A DNA stretch of 64,000 nt from Saccopteryx bilineata (GCF_036850765.1 NC_089492.1:296307090-296371089); one strand, 5' to 3'. Shown: positions 11,301 to 22,104, numbered from the stretch's first letter. Translations and numbers: made by a program. Notes: generated from the letters alone by a model not told the origin.

Positions 11301-14300
11301 TGATACCTGGCCCTGCCCCCACTCGGTCACACCCTCAAACGTCGGATCACGTCCCCAGAGCTGATTACTCTCCCCTGACGGGGGACTCAAACCCCACAGC
11401 CAGTCCAGCTCTCACCCTGGCCCGGCCCCTCTCACCACGTCCCGTTCCGCCTGCAAACTGGCCAGGTCCGGGCCGCGCGGGCCCAGGTCCGGGGAGGTTG
11501 GGTCAGCGCTCCCGGAGGTGTCCTCCCGGCCCGGTCTCCGCGCCGCTTCCGCCTCAAGGATCGGCTCGGTCTGGGGTCGCCCGAGGCCCGGGGCCGACTC
11601 CGCTGTGCTGATCGCCGCGCGTACCGACCAGCGGTGCCGCAGGGGCGGGGTCTCGGCGGCGGACGAGGGGCGGCGCTGCAGCTCTTCTCGCGTGGCCCTG
11701 CGCAGAAGGACGGGGGAATGTGAGTCTGGGTCCCCCGAGGAGTCCGTGGAGGGGAAATTTTCGGGGCTTAAAACGGAAACAGTGGCCCAAAGGGGTCGAA
11801 CTGAGGCTCACAGAGTGATAGGAAAATATCCAAGATATGGGGGGCGGGAGGGGGAAAGCATTTCTCTGGAGGAAAACAGGCCAAGGGAGGAGGGAACGAG
11901 GACCAGAGCCGGGAAATGTAGGGTCCTGGAGAGGGGGCACACTGGTCTGGAAGGTACACGCAAGACTTGAGGAGGCTTTGTTTGACTCCATTCAAAATTC
12001 ATGCAGCCCGACGCTAGTGGTAACAGCCCGTTTCTCGGAAGGGGAGACTGAGGCCCAGAGAGACACCCCCCACCACCACTACCCGTCCCCTCTTCTTTCC
12101 GGCTTCCGGCCAGCGCTCTTACTTGAGTGCAGCTGCCCTGCGATCCCCACGGCCAGAGCGGAAGCTGTGCAGGGCCCCCTGGATGTCCTCGTGGATCAGC
12201 TCCGCCTGCCAATCACGACGTCAGACCACGCCTCCATCCCATCCACTGCCCTCCTCGGGCTGCGCGGGGGATGGATTCCTTGGCTCGGTCCCACACCACG
12301 TCCAGTCAGCGTACACGCACGTGTGCCCGTGCAGGTTCACGCCCCAGACTCACACCTTCGCCCTAAATCTGTCCCTGAACTAGGCCACGCCCCTACCGAC
12401 GTAGGCCCCGTCCAGGGGGCTCCTCACTTCTACAACCAAACTCACCCCCGTCCCAGAGGACCCCTTCTCCTGGGTTCTGTCCAAGCCCCTCGACCTTGAG
12501 TTTAACCAGCCCTCAAAGCCCCCTTCTTTCCAGAGTATCTTTTAGGGCCACGCCCCTCCGCTGGCCCTGGCCCGGCCTTTGTCCCCAAGCCACGCCCCTT
12601 TCCAGTTCGCTCCGGCGCACGAGGGTTCCCAGCCCCTTCCTTCTCCGTGACCCCAAACCACTCCCGCTCACCCCGAGACGCAGACCCTGGAAGAAGTGCA
12701 CGTCGGGCTGCATACGCTCGGGCTCCTGGCACACCAACAACAGAAGCGAGCGACTCCGGCCCGGCGGCGTCACCAAGTCACAGCGCACGATGGCGTCCAG
12801 CGGGTACGACTCCAGCTCCTCCTGCGGGGCGGGACGGCGGGTAAACTGAGGCTCAGAATTGACGACACTGCTCCAGGGCGACAACAGTGCCAGCAGGCGC
12901 AGGCACTTTGCAGGACAACGAAAAACACCCTTTTAATAGATGAGGCGAATATAGGGCTCAAAAAGGGGGGCGGTGTCTCTTGCCAAAGTTCCCAGAGGAA
13001 AGGCGACCAGAGCCCAGATTCCCACTAAAGTCCCCAACATCGCCAGGGCCAAGCTCTCCATGCCTGGCTGCTCGGTCGGCAGCGCCTTCCACCCATGTGC
13101 CCCCTGGCACCTTGGAGAGGGGGTCGAGCAGCGTAACGTGGTCAGGAGACACGCGCAGCAGCATCTCCTGGGCCCAGACCCGGCCCTGGCTGTCCATGAC
13201 AGCCAGTTTCCGCGAGGCGTCCTCCACCGTGTGCACACCATCCTCTTCGCCCAGACAGAACGTCACCAGGTGCTGCCACGGAGAAAGCAGTGAGTTCCAG
13301 GATGATGCTGGGTGGGTTCAGAATCCCTTGAAATCAGTTTTCCGACTTACGACTAACCACACCTCCTTTAGGAAGCCTTCCCTGATCACTTGCTCCACCT
13401 ATGGGCGCTTCCACTCAGCGCCTTTTGTTTCTCTCTCATCAGTGACTAGCATCTGGGTCTGTCTTCCCTCCAAGACTGGAGGTTCCCTGAAGTCATGGAA
13501 TGGTCTGGATTACATTTAGTCCCACCAAAACAGCTCTACCTGCATCAGAACACCTGGCACTCTTTGCTGCGCCTCTGGACCTTGTCTGACCCCTACTCAT
13601 CTAGGATGGCGCCTGATTTTTTCCTGTGGCCAGACCGTCCAGCTCAAGGCTGGTCCAGAGAAAAAGTTGGCAGGTTCGAGCGGAACTGAGTTTCTCCACG
13701 GACACTCATGTCTGAGGCAAGGCAGAGGGAGGAAGTCCACTTAATAGATGAGCAAACTGAGTTTCTCCAGTTCTTTCTGCTTGGAAGCCCAACTGCTGTC
13801 AACACCCCTATCTCCTTTTGTCCCAGAGGACTCCCTGTGGCAGTGCAGACCCCAGACTCACATTGACAGGATACTGGGACACGTCTGCCATCACCACCGT
13901 GGAGTAACGCTTCCTCTGCTCTGTGGGGGGAGGAGGAAGGTGATTCAGGAGACGTGGGCCCCCAGCTCCCTCCTCCGTCAGACCCAGTTCCCTAGCGTTT
14001 CTTTGCTCATAAACTCACCATAAATGGACTTGGCACTTGGTTTGGGGGCAGCTTCAGGGCTGGTGAAGGAAAACAAGGGTGAAAGGGACTGTGGGAATTG
14101 GGAGCAGGCAGATCATAGGGGTTCCAAATGCCAAGAAGTGCAGTGACTTCATTATAAGGGCACTGGAGAGTCATTGAGGGTACTGAGCACGGAGGAGAGA
14201 GCAGTGCTGATCTGTATAGTAAGACAGGTGAAGTAATGGTACTGGGCAGTGGTGGGGAATGAGGTCTCTACTGTCACACAGACCTGGGTTTAAATGCCCC

Positions 14301-15344
14301 GTCAGTTACAATCTTGCCTTAAGACTCAGGATAGGAGAACTTATCTCTCCTGCCTCAGTTTTCCTCTCTGTAAGATAGGGTTTCGTTCCCCAATCGCTTC
14401 CATCTGCTAGGGCTGCTGTGTGAATTCAATGAGGTGATGCAGTTGAAGTGTTCTGTAGCCTCAATAACTTATTATCATTATTATAATGCTAAGGGCTCAG
14501 CACATGACAGTTGCTTTATAAATGGGAGTTTTTACAATAGTATTAGTAGTATTTGGAGCAGATGGACAGTTATCTCCTCTCCCTCCCACTCCCATGGACC
14601 TGGCTTTAGCCAAACAAATCCTTCTCTGTCTCCTGTCTTTGCCCTCCTCTTCAAGGTCACCTCCAAGAAGAATTCTTGAGTCCCCATTTCCCCAGAAATG
14701 ACAGAGGCGCAGAGCCCGGGTGGGGTCAGGAATGAGAAATGCAAAGTCCTTTCAGTCAAACCTGTACTCCTCAGCCTGCTCCTGTCGGTCAGGTCTCCCC
14801 ACAATTTGATTACCTTTGGAGCTGTGGAACTCACTACTTCACATCCTCCATGCAGCTATCCCATGTGTCTGTCTTTGTCCTCCCCAATAATCTAGGAGAC
14901 CTGAGCCTTCATTATGAACATCCGTGACTTCTTAGCAAAGGGTCTATATTCAATAATAAGGCAACAATCGTAGCCACAAGAATGCCTTTGAGTTGAACCC
15001 GTGCTGTTACTCAGTTCTCTGCTAAGTCATGTGTGCACTATCCGATCAAGTCCTCAAAATCGTCCGTTTCACAGAGGAGAGACTGAGGCACAAAGAGGTG
15101 ATGTCCTTTGGCCGGTTCACACCACTGCTGAGTGTTAATGTCCGAATTTGAACCCAGGTCTGCTTGCTCTGGAGTGGAGCTCTAACTACAGGCTGGACCG
15201 GGAGAAAGGCAGCCCAGGGTCCTTCTGAGTGTCCAGACCTCAGCGGCTGTAAATGCCCTGTGGGAGCGGGTGAGAGAGTGGAGGAGGTGTGCTGGGGCTG
15301 AAGGGCCGGTGGGCAGCGAACACTTACCTAATGGTGGTGCTCAT
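5314..15344 (-). CDS. EPS8L1: EPS8L1, EPS8-like adaptor, complete CDS (19 exons)
   Basis: Member of the EPS8 family, cytosolic adaptors that link receptor signalling to actin through Rac-GEF (SOS1/ABI1) complexes. Coding exons in transcript order: 15344-15328, 14059-14019, 13920-13862, 13272-13111, 12821-12672, 12205-12123, 11697-11436, 11170-11047, 10854-10766, 10669-10595, 10491-10343, 9359-9218, 9086-9058, 6988-6847, 6765-6634, 6459-6345, 6192-6018, 5623-5491, 5400-5314. They sum to 2166 nt (721 aa; human is about 723) with all phases matching and GT-AG borders. The PTB domain lies near residues 28-160 (contains [20 protein letters not shown]). An SH3 domain lies at about 483-540 ([22 protein letters not shown]). 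The family is known to bind PxxDY ligands. A Glu-Pro run precedes the SH3 (about 466-480), and a proline stretch follows at 556-560. The SAM-like C-terminal effector region (from about 610) ends in a Lys-rich coiled tail. The start ATG is followed by STTIS, matching the family N terminus. Confidence 0.95.
5640..5990. promoter_or_regulatory. CCAAT-box cluster inside an EPS8L1 intron
   Basis: The intron 5624-6017 holds several CCAATCA/CCAAT motifs (near 5661, 5725, 5871, 5880; also CCAATTGG near 5843). Function is inferred only. Confidence 0.3.
7131..7320 (+). mobile_element. SINE family B in EPS8L1 intron
   Basis: Head CTGTGGTGGTGCACTGGGTA, B box GGTTCGAAACC, then a (CT)n tract. Opposite in sense to the gene. 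Confidence 0.88.
7335..7705. mobile_element. Ancient MIR-like fragments
   Basis: Two MIR-like pieces: ATTTTACAGATGAGAAAA near 7377, and CTTACTACGTGCCAGGCCC with a following TTTTAAAGGTGAGGAAG near 7520-7670. Confidence 0.6.
8790..8890 (+). repeat. MSR1-like minisatellite units in EPS8L1 intron
   Basis: About two degenerate units of the CTCCTCCCTCAGACCCAGAA type, related to the array at 15425-15830. Looser relatives occur at 8338-8700. Confidence 0.6.
9555..9965 (+). mobile_element. SINE D with nested SINE B
   Basis: Family D element (9555-9655 and about 9866-9965) interrupted by a family B element (9656-9863). B is flanked by the duplication AATCAACCAACG, proving the order of insertion. Confidence 0.9.
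10150..10345. promoter_or_regulatory. Second CCAAT / CACGCCC cluster in EPS8L1 intron
   Basis: CCAATC repeats near 10153, 10248, 10287 with CACGCCCC. Similar CACGCCCC boxes occur near 12380, 12548 and 12590. Could be intronic enhancer material or simple drift in GC-rich introns. Confidence 0.25.
13360..13530. mobile_element. Ancient L2-like fragment
   Basis: L2 3'-end hallmark wording (GGAAGCCTTCCCTGATCAC ... GACTGGAGGTTCCCTGA). Lies in an EPS8L1 intron. Confidence 0.55.
14255..15170. mobile_element. MIR-like fragments in EPS8L1 intron 1
   Basis: Two degenerate MIR-like segments, about 14255-14500 (TCAGTTTTCCTCTCTGTAAG) and about 14945-15165 (CACAGAGGAGAGACTGAGGC). Confidence 0.55.
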
Positions 15345-15383
15345 GGTGCTCAGAGTGGGGAGCTCTTGCTACAAGGACGTGCC
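15345..15383 (-). other. EPS8L1: EPS8L1 5'UTR part of first coding exon (inferred)
   Basis: On the minus strand a good acceptor (GCTGGCTCCCAG) lies 39 nt upstream of the ATG. This suggests a separate non-coding first exon further right, which I could not place. Confidence 0.4.
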
Positions 15384-15424
15384 CTGGGAGCCAGCAAAGA
15401 GGTGAGAGCCCGACCTGCCCTGGG

Positions 15425-15830
15425 GGACCTATAATTCCCCATCCAGCTTCCTCCCTCAGACCCGGAGCCCGCCCCCCACCGCCCCTCCTCCCTCGGACCC
15501 GGAGCCCGCCCCCCCGCCCCTCCTCCCTCGGACCCGGAGCCCGCCCCCCACCCAGCTTCCTCCCTCAGACCCGGGAATCTGCCCCCTCCACCCCTCCTCC
15601 CTCGGACCCCGGAGTCCGCCCCCCTGCCCCTCCTCCCTCGGACCCGGAGCCCGCCCCCCCACCCAGCTTCCTCCCTCAGACCCGGGAGTCTGCGCCCCCC
15701 CCCGCCCCTCCTCCCTCGGACCCGGGAGTCCGCCCCCCTGCCCCTCCTCCCTCGGACCCAGTGGTCCGGCCCCTCCTCCCTCAGACCCGGGAGCCCTTCT
15801 TCCCTCAGATCTAAAGCCCTGTCCCCCAAA
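15425..15830. repeat. GC-rich minisatellite, about 36-38 bp unit, ~10 copies
   Basis: Tandem units built on CCTCCTCCCTCGGACCCGGG followed by AGTCCGCCCCCC. Variants differ by A/G at CTCCCTC(A/G)GACC and in the C-run length. It closely resembles the MSR1 minisatellite family known from human 19q13. It lies immediately upstream of the EPS8L1 first coding exon. Confidence 0.9.
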
Positions 15831-16050
15831 TCCTTCAGCAACCCATGCATTCAATTTCCTGAACTCTGTCTAACCCGCTTTCCTCTTCTACCCAATGCCC
15901 AGTCTCCCAGCCGTATCTTCGCAGGGGTCCCGTCGGGGCTCCGAGGTTCTCATTCTTAAGAACCAGGGGGCTTTGACCCCACGCTCTCCTCGGAGAACCA
16001 CTCATCCACTTCCTCAGTCCCGCTGAGCCTATGTTCTTTACCGACGGGCG

Positions 16051-16063
16051 GGGGGGGGGGGGT
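16051..16063 (+). repeat. Poly-G tract
   Basis: Uninterrupted G run of about 13 in GC-rich sequence; likely length-variable and error-prone. Confidence 0.7.
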
Positions 16064-16633
16064 ACGGGGGAGGGCACTTTTCAACCCTTACCCCTTGAAG
16101 ACTCGAGAATGCAGGTCCCCCAGCCTGTCCTGAGTCCAGGCCCCTGCTCCTCCGCCCCCAAACCCAGGCGGTCCCACCTCGCAGCCCCTCCCGGGCCCCC
16201 TCCTCACCTGCCTTGCCCGGTCAGGCTCTGTCCGAGGAGAGGCCTGCTGGGCTCTCCCTTCCAGACCTAGGCCCCTCCTCCCTCCCTCCCTGGGCTGTCC
16301 CGCCTTCTTCGCATACCTGAGCACTCACCTGGCACTGCCCGGGCTGCAGTGGCCCCTGGGCGGGGCTGGCAGGAAGACCCAGGGCTGGGCAGGGATGCCT
16401 CAGGAGCCTTGACTGTCTCTTCACCACAACAATAGAACAATAACAACAACAGTCCTCCTGGGTCACCCCTTGCTCACGTCTCACATACCCCCTTCAATTC
16501 TCCTCATACCTTCTGGGCAGTCAGAGGTTTGATTTCCACATGGTCACAGTCCAAGAGAGGGGCCATCAGTGTGGAAGGCTGGACTTTTGAAATGGGGCTG
16601 TTCTGTCTAGCCCCATATCTAGTGTCTGTCCCT

Positions 16634-16927
16634 GTCTGGGCACACCTGTCTGTGGTTCCCATCTGCATGTATTCTCTTGACCCCCACCCCATCCCTTCCC
16701 TCTTTCTTTGGAAATTTCCCTCAATAACCCCATGTCGATGATGGCTGAGACTCAAGTCCCTTGGTGCCCAACATCACACGGTCTGGGCACATCTGTCTGT
16801 GGTTCCCATCTGCATGTATTCTCTTGACCCCCACCCCATCCCTTCCCTCTTTCTTTGGAAATTTCCCTCAATAACCCCATGTCGATGATGGCTGAGACTC
16901 AAGTCCCTTGGTGCCCAACATCGCACA
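16634..16927 (+). repeat. 147-bp direct tandem duplication
   Basis: Two nearly identical copies starting GTCTGGGCAC at 16634 and 16781; only a few mismatches, so the duplication is recent. Confidence 0.92.
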
Positions 16928-17039
16928 GGCAGTGAGTTGATCAGCAGGGTCAGATGTCAAAGCTCAGGCGCCCAGAGCAGAAGGGTGCACGTGCCCACTC
17001 TTATTTTTTTCCACTTGGGTCCCAGCACGGTCATCTCTC

Positions 17040-17579
17040 CCCTGGACCTGCCTCCTCACTGGTCTCCCTGCTCCCTTCCTCCCCTTAGTACAGTCTCAAT
17101 GCAGAGACTTCATAGAAACCTAGGTCAGTCCATATCACATCTCTGCTCAAAATCCTTCAGTGGCTCCCATTTCTCAGAATAAAAGGTGGTCTGCAGAGTG
17201 TTTGGGGACATTACTCTGACCTCCTTTTCCTACCCCTGCCCTCATCACTCTGTTCCAGCTCACCAGCCTCCTTGAACACCCAGACACAATTCTGCCTCAG
17301 GGCCTTTGCATATGCTGTTTTCTCTTCCTGGAATGCTATACCTTTAGATAGCCTCACCTCCTTCCTGTCATGCTGGAATGTCTTCTTCTCAGAGAGGCTC
17401 CCTGAACACCCTATTTAAAATGGCAGCACCTCTTACCTTTCCCTCTGTCATACCTTCCTTCACTTCGTACTTAATTTTTCTTCAGAGCATTTATCACCTT
17501 CTAACACACTATATTATCTGTCCATTTTGTTTATTTTATGTCTCCTCCATTAGAATGTAAGCTTCCCGAGAGCAAAGAC
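17040..17579 (+). mobile_element. L2 3'-end fragment
   Basis: Characteristic L2 wording (CAGGGCCTTTGCATATGCTG, TGGAATGTCTTCTTCTCAGA, AGAATGTAAGCTTCC). Continues after the SINE at 17857. Confidence 0.75.
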
Positions 17580-17856
17580 TTTTTTTTTTTTTCTCAAGAG
17601 ACAGAAAGAAAGGGAGAGAGATGAAAATCATCAACGCATTGTTGTGTTGCTTTACCTGTTCACTGACTGTTTCCTATACCTACTTTGACGGGGGTGGGGT
17701 TAGGGGGCTCAAGCCTAGTTAGTGACCCCCTTGCTCAAGCCAGTGACTTGAGATCATGTTGATACCGCGCTCAAGCCAGCGACCTAGGTGTTTCGAACCT
17801 GGGCCCTCAGAGTCCTAGGTCGACCCTCTATCCACTGCGCCACCACTGGTCAGGTG
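17580..17856 (-). mobile_element. SINE family C
   Basis: Antisense copy in the L2. Head reads leftward from CCACCACTGGTCAGG. The duplication AGCAAAGACTTTT / GGCAAAGGCTTTT flanks it. Confidence 0.8.
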
Positions 17857-18331
17857 AGGGCAAAGGCTTTTGCATATCCAGCCCCCGACTTTAGATTGGG
17901 GTCTAGCACAGTGTGAGATACTGCATTAGTGAGATTTTTGCATTTGGAGGATTCCTTGCATTGTTGCTATATTGTTTCATTTAACACATGTTGACCCACA
18001 GTCAATGCCGAGAGAGGCAGGAAACAGGAGAAGACACATCTTTGTCCTAGATCAGGGGTCGGGAAACTTTTTGGCTGAGAGAGCCATGAATACCACATAC
18101 TTTTTTTTTTATTTTAGTTTTTTTTTAAAATTAATTTTACTAGGGTGACATCAATAAATCATGGTACATATGCTCAAAGAAAACATGTCCAGGTTATCCT
18201 GTCAATCAATTATGTTGCATACCCATCACCCAAAGTCAGATTGTCCTCCATCACCTTCTATCTAGTTTTCTTTGTGCCCCTCCCCCTCTCCCTTTTCCTC
18301 TCCCTCCCCCCCCAACCACCACCACACTCTT

Positions 18332-18378
18332 TTTTATTTTATTTATTTATTTTTAGAGAGGAGAGAGAGACAGAGAGG

Positions 18379-18416
<38 letters not shown>

Positions 18417-18537
18417 AGGGGGAGGAGCAGGAAGCATCAACTCCCATATGTGCCTTGACCAGGCAAGCCCAGGGTTTCAAACTGGCGACCTCAGCATTTC
18501 CAGGTCGACGCTTTATCCACTGCGCCACCACAGGTCA
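18332..18537 (-). mobile_element. SINE family B in L1
   Basis: Antisense copy with (GA)n tail; ACACTCTT repeated on both sides. Confidence 0.88.
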
Positions 18538-18570
18538 ACACACTCTTATCTATGTCTCTTAGTCTTGTTT

Positions 18571-19060
18571 TTATGTCCCACCTACGTATGGAATAATACA
18601 GTTCTTGTTTTTTTCTGATTTACTTATTTCACTTCGTATAATGTTATCAAGATCCCACCATTTTGTTGTAAATGATCCGATGTCATCATTTCTTATGGCT
18701 GAGTAGTATTCCATAGTGTATATGTGCCACATCTTCTTTATCCAGTCTTCTATTGAAGGGCTTTTTGGTTGTTTCCATATCTTGTCCACTGTGAACAATG
18801 CTGCAATGAACATGGGGCTGCATGTGTCTTTACGTATCAATGTTTCTGAGTTTTTGGGGTATATACCCAGTAGAGGGATTGCTGGGTCATAAGGTAGTTC
18901 TATTTTCAGTTTTTTGAGGAACCACCATACTTTCTTCCATAATGGTTGTACTACTTTACATTCCCACCAACAGTGAATGAGGGTTCCTTTTTCTCCACAG
19001 CCTCTCCAACATTTGCTATTACCTGTCTTGTTAATAATAGCTAATCTAACAGGTGTAAAC
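18571..19060 (-). pseudogene. L1 ORF2 C-terminal fragment
   Basis: Open frame encoding the end of the L1 ORF2 protein (contains [20 protein letters not shown] and MEYYSAIRN, ending in YVGGT). It lacks the endonuclease and reverse-transcriptase parts, so it is a dead retrotransposon fragment. The frame begins within the truncation point. Confidence 0.9.
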
Positions 19061-19245
19061 ACCACATATTTTAAAATGTAATTCCATGAGAGCCATACAA
19101 TGACCCGTGTACATTATCCAATAAAAATTTGGTGTTGTCCCGGAGGACAGCTGTGATTGGCTCTAGCCACCTGCAACCATGAACATGAGCGGTAGGAAAT
19201 GAATGGATTGTAATACATGAGAATGTTTTATATTTTTAACATTAT

Positions 19246-19430
19246 TTTTTAAAAATTATTTATTTATTTATTCATTTTAGAGAGGAGAGAGAGAGAGAGA
19301 GAAAGAGGAGCAGCAGGAAGCATCAACTCCCACACACGCCCTGACCAGGCAAGCCTAGGGTTTTGAACCATCGACCTCAGCGTTCCAGGTCGAGGCTCCA
19401 TCCACTGCGACACCGCAGGTCAGGCACATT
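19246..19430 (-). mobile_element. SINE family B in hAT element
   Basis: Antisense copy with TTATTTATTTATTCATTTTAG tail side and head ending CACCGCAGGTCAGGC. Confidence 0.85.
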
Positions 19431-19453
19431 ATTATTTTTTATTAAAGATTTGT

Positions 19454-19632
19454 CTGCTTGGATAAAGAAGATGTGGTACATATACACTATGGAATACTAC
19501 TCAGCCATAAGAAATCATGACATCGGATCATTTACAGCAAAATGGTGGGATCTTGATAACATTATACGAAGTGAAATAAGTAAGTCAGAAAAAAACAGGA
19601 ACTGCATTATTCCATACGTAGGTGGGACATAA
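19454..19632 (+). pseudogene. L1 ORF2 extreme C-terminal fragment
   Basis: Encodes [20 protein letters not shown] and the terminal YVGGT of L1 ORF2; no other domain remains. Confidence 0.85.
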
Positions 19633-19756
19633 AAGTGAGACTAAGAGACATTGATAAGAGTGTGGTGATTACGGGGGGAGGGGGGAGAGGGAGAGGGAAA
19701 GGGGGAGGGGGAGGGGCACAAAGAAAACTAGATAGAAGGTGACAGAGGACAATCTG

Positions 19757-19949
19757 ACTTTTTTTTTTTTTTTTTTAATTTTTTATTTATTCATTTTAGA
19801 GAGGAGAGGGAGAGACAGAGAGAGATGAGGGGAGGAGCTGGAAGCATCAACTCCCATATGTGCCTTGACCAGGCAAGCCCAGGGCTTCGAACCGGCAACC
19901 TCAGCATTTCCAAGTGGACGCCCCATCCACTGCGCCACCACAGGTCAGG
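19757..19949 (-). mobile_element. SINE family B in sense L1
   Basis: Antisense copy flanked by a 14-base duplication GAGGACAATCTGAC on both sides, so younger than the L1. Confidence 0.9.
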
Positions 19950-20200
19950 CGAGGACAATCTGACTTTGGGTGGTGGGTATGCAACATAATTGAACGACAA
20001 GATAACCTGGACTTGTTATATTTGAATATATGTATCCTGATTTATTGATGTTGCCCCATTAAAAAATTAAAATTATTAAAAAAAAAAAGATTTGTCTGCG
20101 AGCCAGATGCAGCCATCAAAAGAGCCACATCTGGCTCGCGAGCCATAGGTTCCTGACCCCTGTCCTAGATGGAAGGGGATGGAAGAACTGGGAGTAGGTG

Positions 20201-20360
20201 CCCTGGTCAGATAGCTCAGTAGGTTAGAACATCATCCGGAAGTGCAGAGGTTGCCGGTGTGATCCCCGGTCAGGGCACAGACAGAAACAGATCATTGTCC
20301 TTGACTCTCTGTCTGTCTCCCTTCCTCTCTTGCTATAACCAATTAAAAAAAAAGAAAGAA
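20201..20360 (+). mobile_element. SINE family D (VES-like)
   Basis: Head GCCCTGGTCAGATAGCTCAG, B box GGTGTGATCCC, A-rich end. Confidence 0.82.
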
Positions 20361-20484
20361 AAAGAACAGAGAGAAGGAGAGACAATCACATGGTGGTTGT
20401 GGTGGTGGTGGGTGTTGGTGGTGGTGTGTAATAACAAAGAGTCTGGGGGTGTGGGTTCGAATCCTGATTTTGCCTAATTTTGGT

Positions 20485-20680
20485 CATATTTATTGTGTGC
20501 TTAAGTGCTTTTCTGAGTACATCATACCTGTGTATGGATACTCCTCACAACAATCTATGAAATGGGTCGTATAACCCCCATGTATGTGAGGAAACTAAGG
20601 CACATGCACGTTAAGTAATGTGTCTATGCCCACAAAGCTAATATGTGACAGAGAGGGTTGAACCCAGGCCATGCCATGGA
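20485..20680. mobile_element. MIR-like fragment
   Basis: Contains TTGTGTGCTTAAGTGCTTTT and TGAGGAAACTAAGGCACATG followed by a degenerate accession of the MIR core. Confidence 0.6.
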
Positions 20681-20879
20681 GACCCTTCATTCTTTTGTGT
20701 TACCCTGCCCTGCTGCCTCCTGATCTGTCCCCTTTCTTGCGGTGTGACTCTGGGCAAATTACTTAACCTCTCTGTGCCCCAGTCCCCCAACAGCAAAATG
20801 GGGATCCCAGTGTTGGGCGGATTGGATGAGATTACGAAGAGCTCTTAGCACAGTCATGGGCTAAGAGGAAACAATAGGT

Positions 20880-22090
20880 GAGTGTTACAATGACAGAGAT
20901 GCTAGGCTTTCTCCCCGCATGTGCTGTCATGGGGGGAGCAGAGGGCCCATGAAAGCCCAGAAAAGGCTGCTGAGAGGGTGAGAGGGGCAGGGCAGGCTTC
21001 CTGGGGGAGGAGGGGTGGCCAGGGCTGAACTTGAAGGGCCAGTTTGGCTGCCCAGGGTGGCCAAGAGGAAGGGGAGGGAGAGCGTGGGGAGTGTTCCAGG
21101 TCAGAAAGCTCGCTGAGCCTCGGAGGGGAGGCTGTGCTCCCGGCGCTGTGCTCCGGGTGGGCACGCTTAGGTGCTCCCAGGGAGAGGGGACAGTGCATCT
21201 CGTCACTCTGCGCTCCTGTCGCATCCATGTTACAGATGTTGTCTGAGCTCGGCCTTGCCTGGGTTGGGGTCCGAGGGAAGGAACAGACCCCTTACCTTTT
21301 GTGAGGCAGACCGAGGGGGATTGGCGCCCCCTCGACAGCGACAGCGGAGTAGATAGAGGGTCAGGGTGGGGAGGCCGCTAGCCAAAGGCCCAGGTGCCCC
21401 GGGCCTGTGACACTAACGCGTATTTGGGTGAGCCCAGGTCCCTTCTTGTGCAGGTGTAGAAGCTGTTCTCTAGGGGCATTAGATGGGAGTCACGGGCAGG
21501 GGCTGTGGGTCGGGGTAGGAGGAACGGGGGCCCTGCTTCCTGGGTCTGAGGGAGGAGACAGTCCCTGAGCAAGCGCTCCCTCCCCCGACACGCCCCCTCC
21601 CCCCCCTCCCAGAGGTCTAGAGCAGCGGGCGAGACCGAAACCGGAGTCTCCGCCCCACTTCCTGGGCCCAGGGGCCCCTTCCTCCTTCTCTGGCCGCAAA
21701 GGAGGCCCCTCCCTCTCTGCAAACCGTAGCAAGTGGTTCCCAAATTCCAACTGGGGTTCCCACCCTTGTGCAGCCTGACTCAGTAAGTCCTGGGCGGAGC
21801 CAGTGAGCCCTTGTCTTGGAAACTATCCAAGGGGGAACCCCGGCAGCTAAGAACCCAACATATACCTTCCCGGAAGGTCGTCAGGGCGCCTTTTACTGAG
21901 TGAGATAATTTAGGCCCATGTGTCTGGGTTTACCTCTGTCCCCAGACTTGCCCTTGGAGGACTGGTCCAGTATTGATTCGCAGGATGAGGAAGGAAGTCA
22001 GATTCCCGGGAAATGGGACCTAGGGCAGGTAGTTGTGGGAGGGGTGTAAGTAACAAGGAAGCTGGATGTCAGGGGAGATACATTTACTCA
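20880..22090. other. Intergenic, GC-rich, no recognised gene
   Basis: No exon fits a known neighbour. It is moderately GC-rich with an AP-1-like TGACTCAG near 21777. It could hold an upstream non-coding exon of EPS8L1, but nothing decides this. One reversed MSR1-like unit lies near 21538-21555. Confidence 0.4.
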
Positions 22091-22104
22091 CCTATTGCTA
22101 TTTT

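Larger units (their letters stand above)
18101..19060 (-). mobile_element. 5'-truncated L1, antisense
   Basis: L1 3' end with A-rich tail at the left, flanked by ACCACATA at 18092-18099 and 19061-19068. It is inserted in the hAT element and contains a SINE B at 18332-18537. Confidence 0.9.
19454..20085 (+). mobile_element. 5'-truncated L1, sense
   Basis: Starts inside ORF2 (GATAAAGAAGATGTGGTACA), stops at 19630-19632, ends in poly(A). Target duplication AAAGATTTGTCTGC is present on both sides. Inverted relative to the L1 at 18101-19060. Confidence 0.9.
18053..20162. mobile_element. hAT-type DNA transposon carrying nested insertions
   Basis: Ends form an imperfect inverted repeat (CAGGGGTCGGGAA ... 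TTCCTGACCCCTG) flanked by an exact 8-bp duplication TCCTAGAT at 18045-18052 and 20163-20170, the hAT signature. Own sequence is 18053-18100, 19061-19245 and 20086-20162. The rest is two L1 pieces and three SINEs. No transposase is seen, so the element is non-autonomous. Confidence 0.88.

Noticed and set aside
15350..15850. Open frames across the minisatellite on the minus strand
   Set aside because: Gly/Arg/Glu repeats produced by a 36-38 bp repeat that lacks stops; not a protein gene.
18571..19065. 165-codon open frame as a possible gene
   Set aside because: It is the C-terminal end of L1 ORF2 in a truncated retrotransposon.
21378..21750. Possible EPS8L1 upstream exon in open frames near 21.4-21.7 kb
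   Set aside because: No family N-terminal sequence and no decisive splice or promoter signal.
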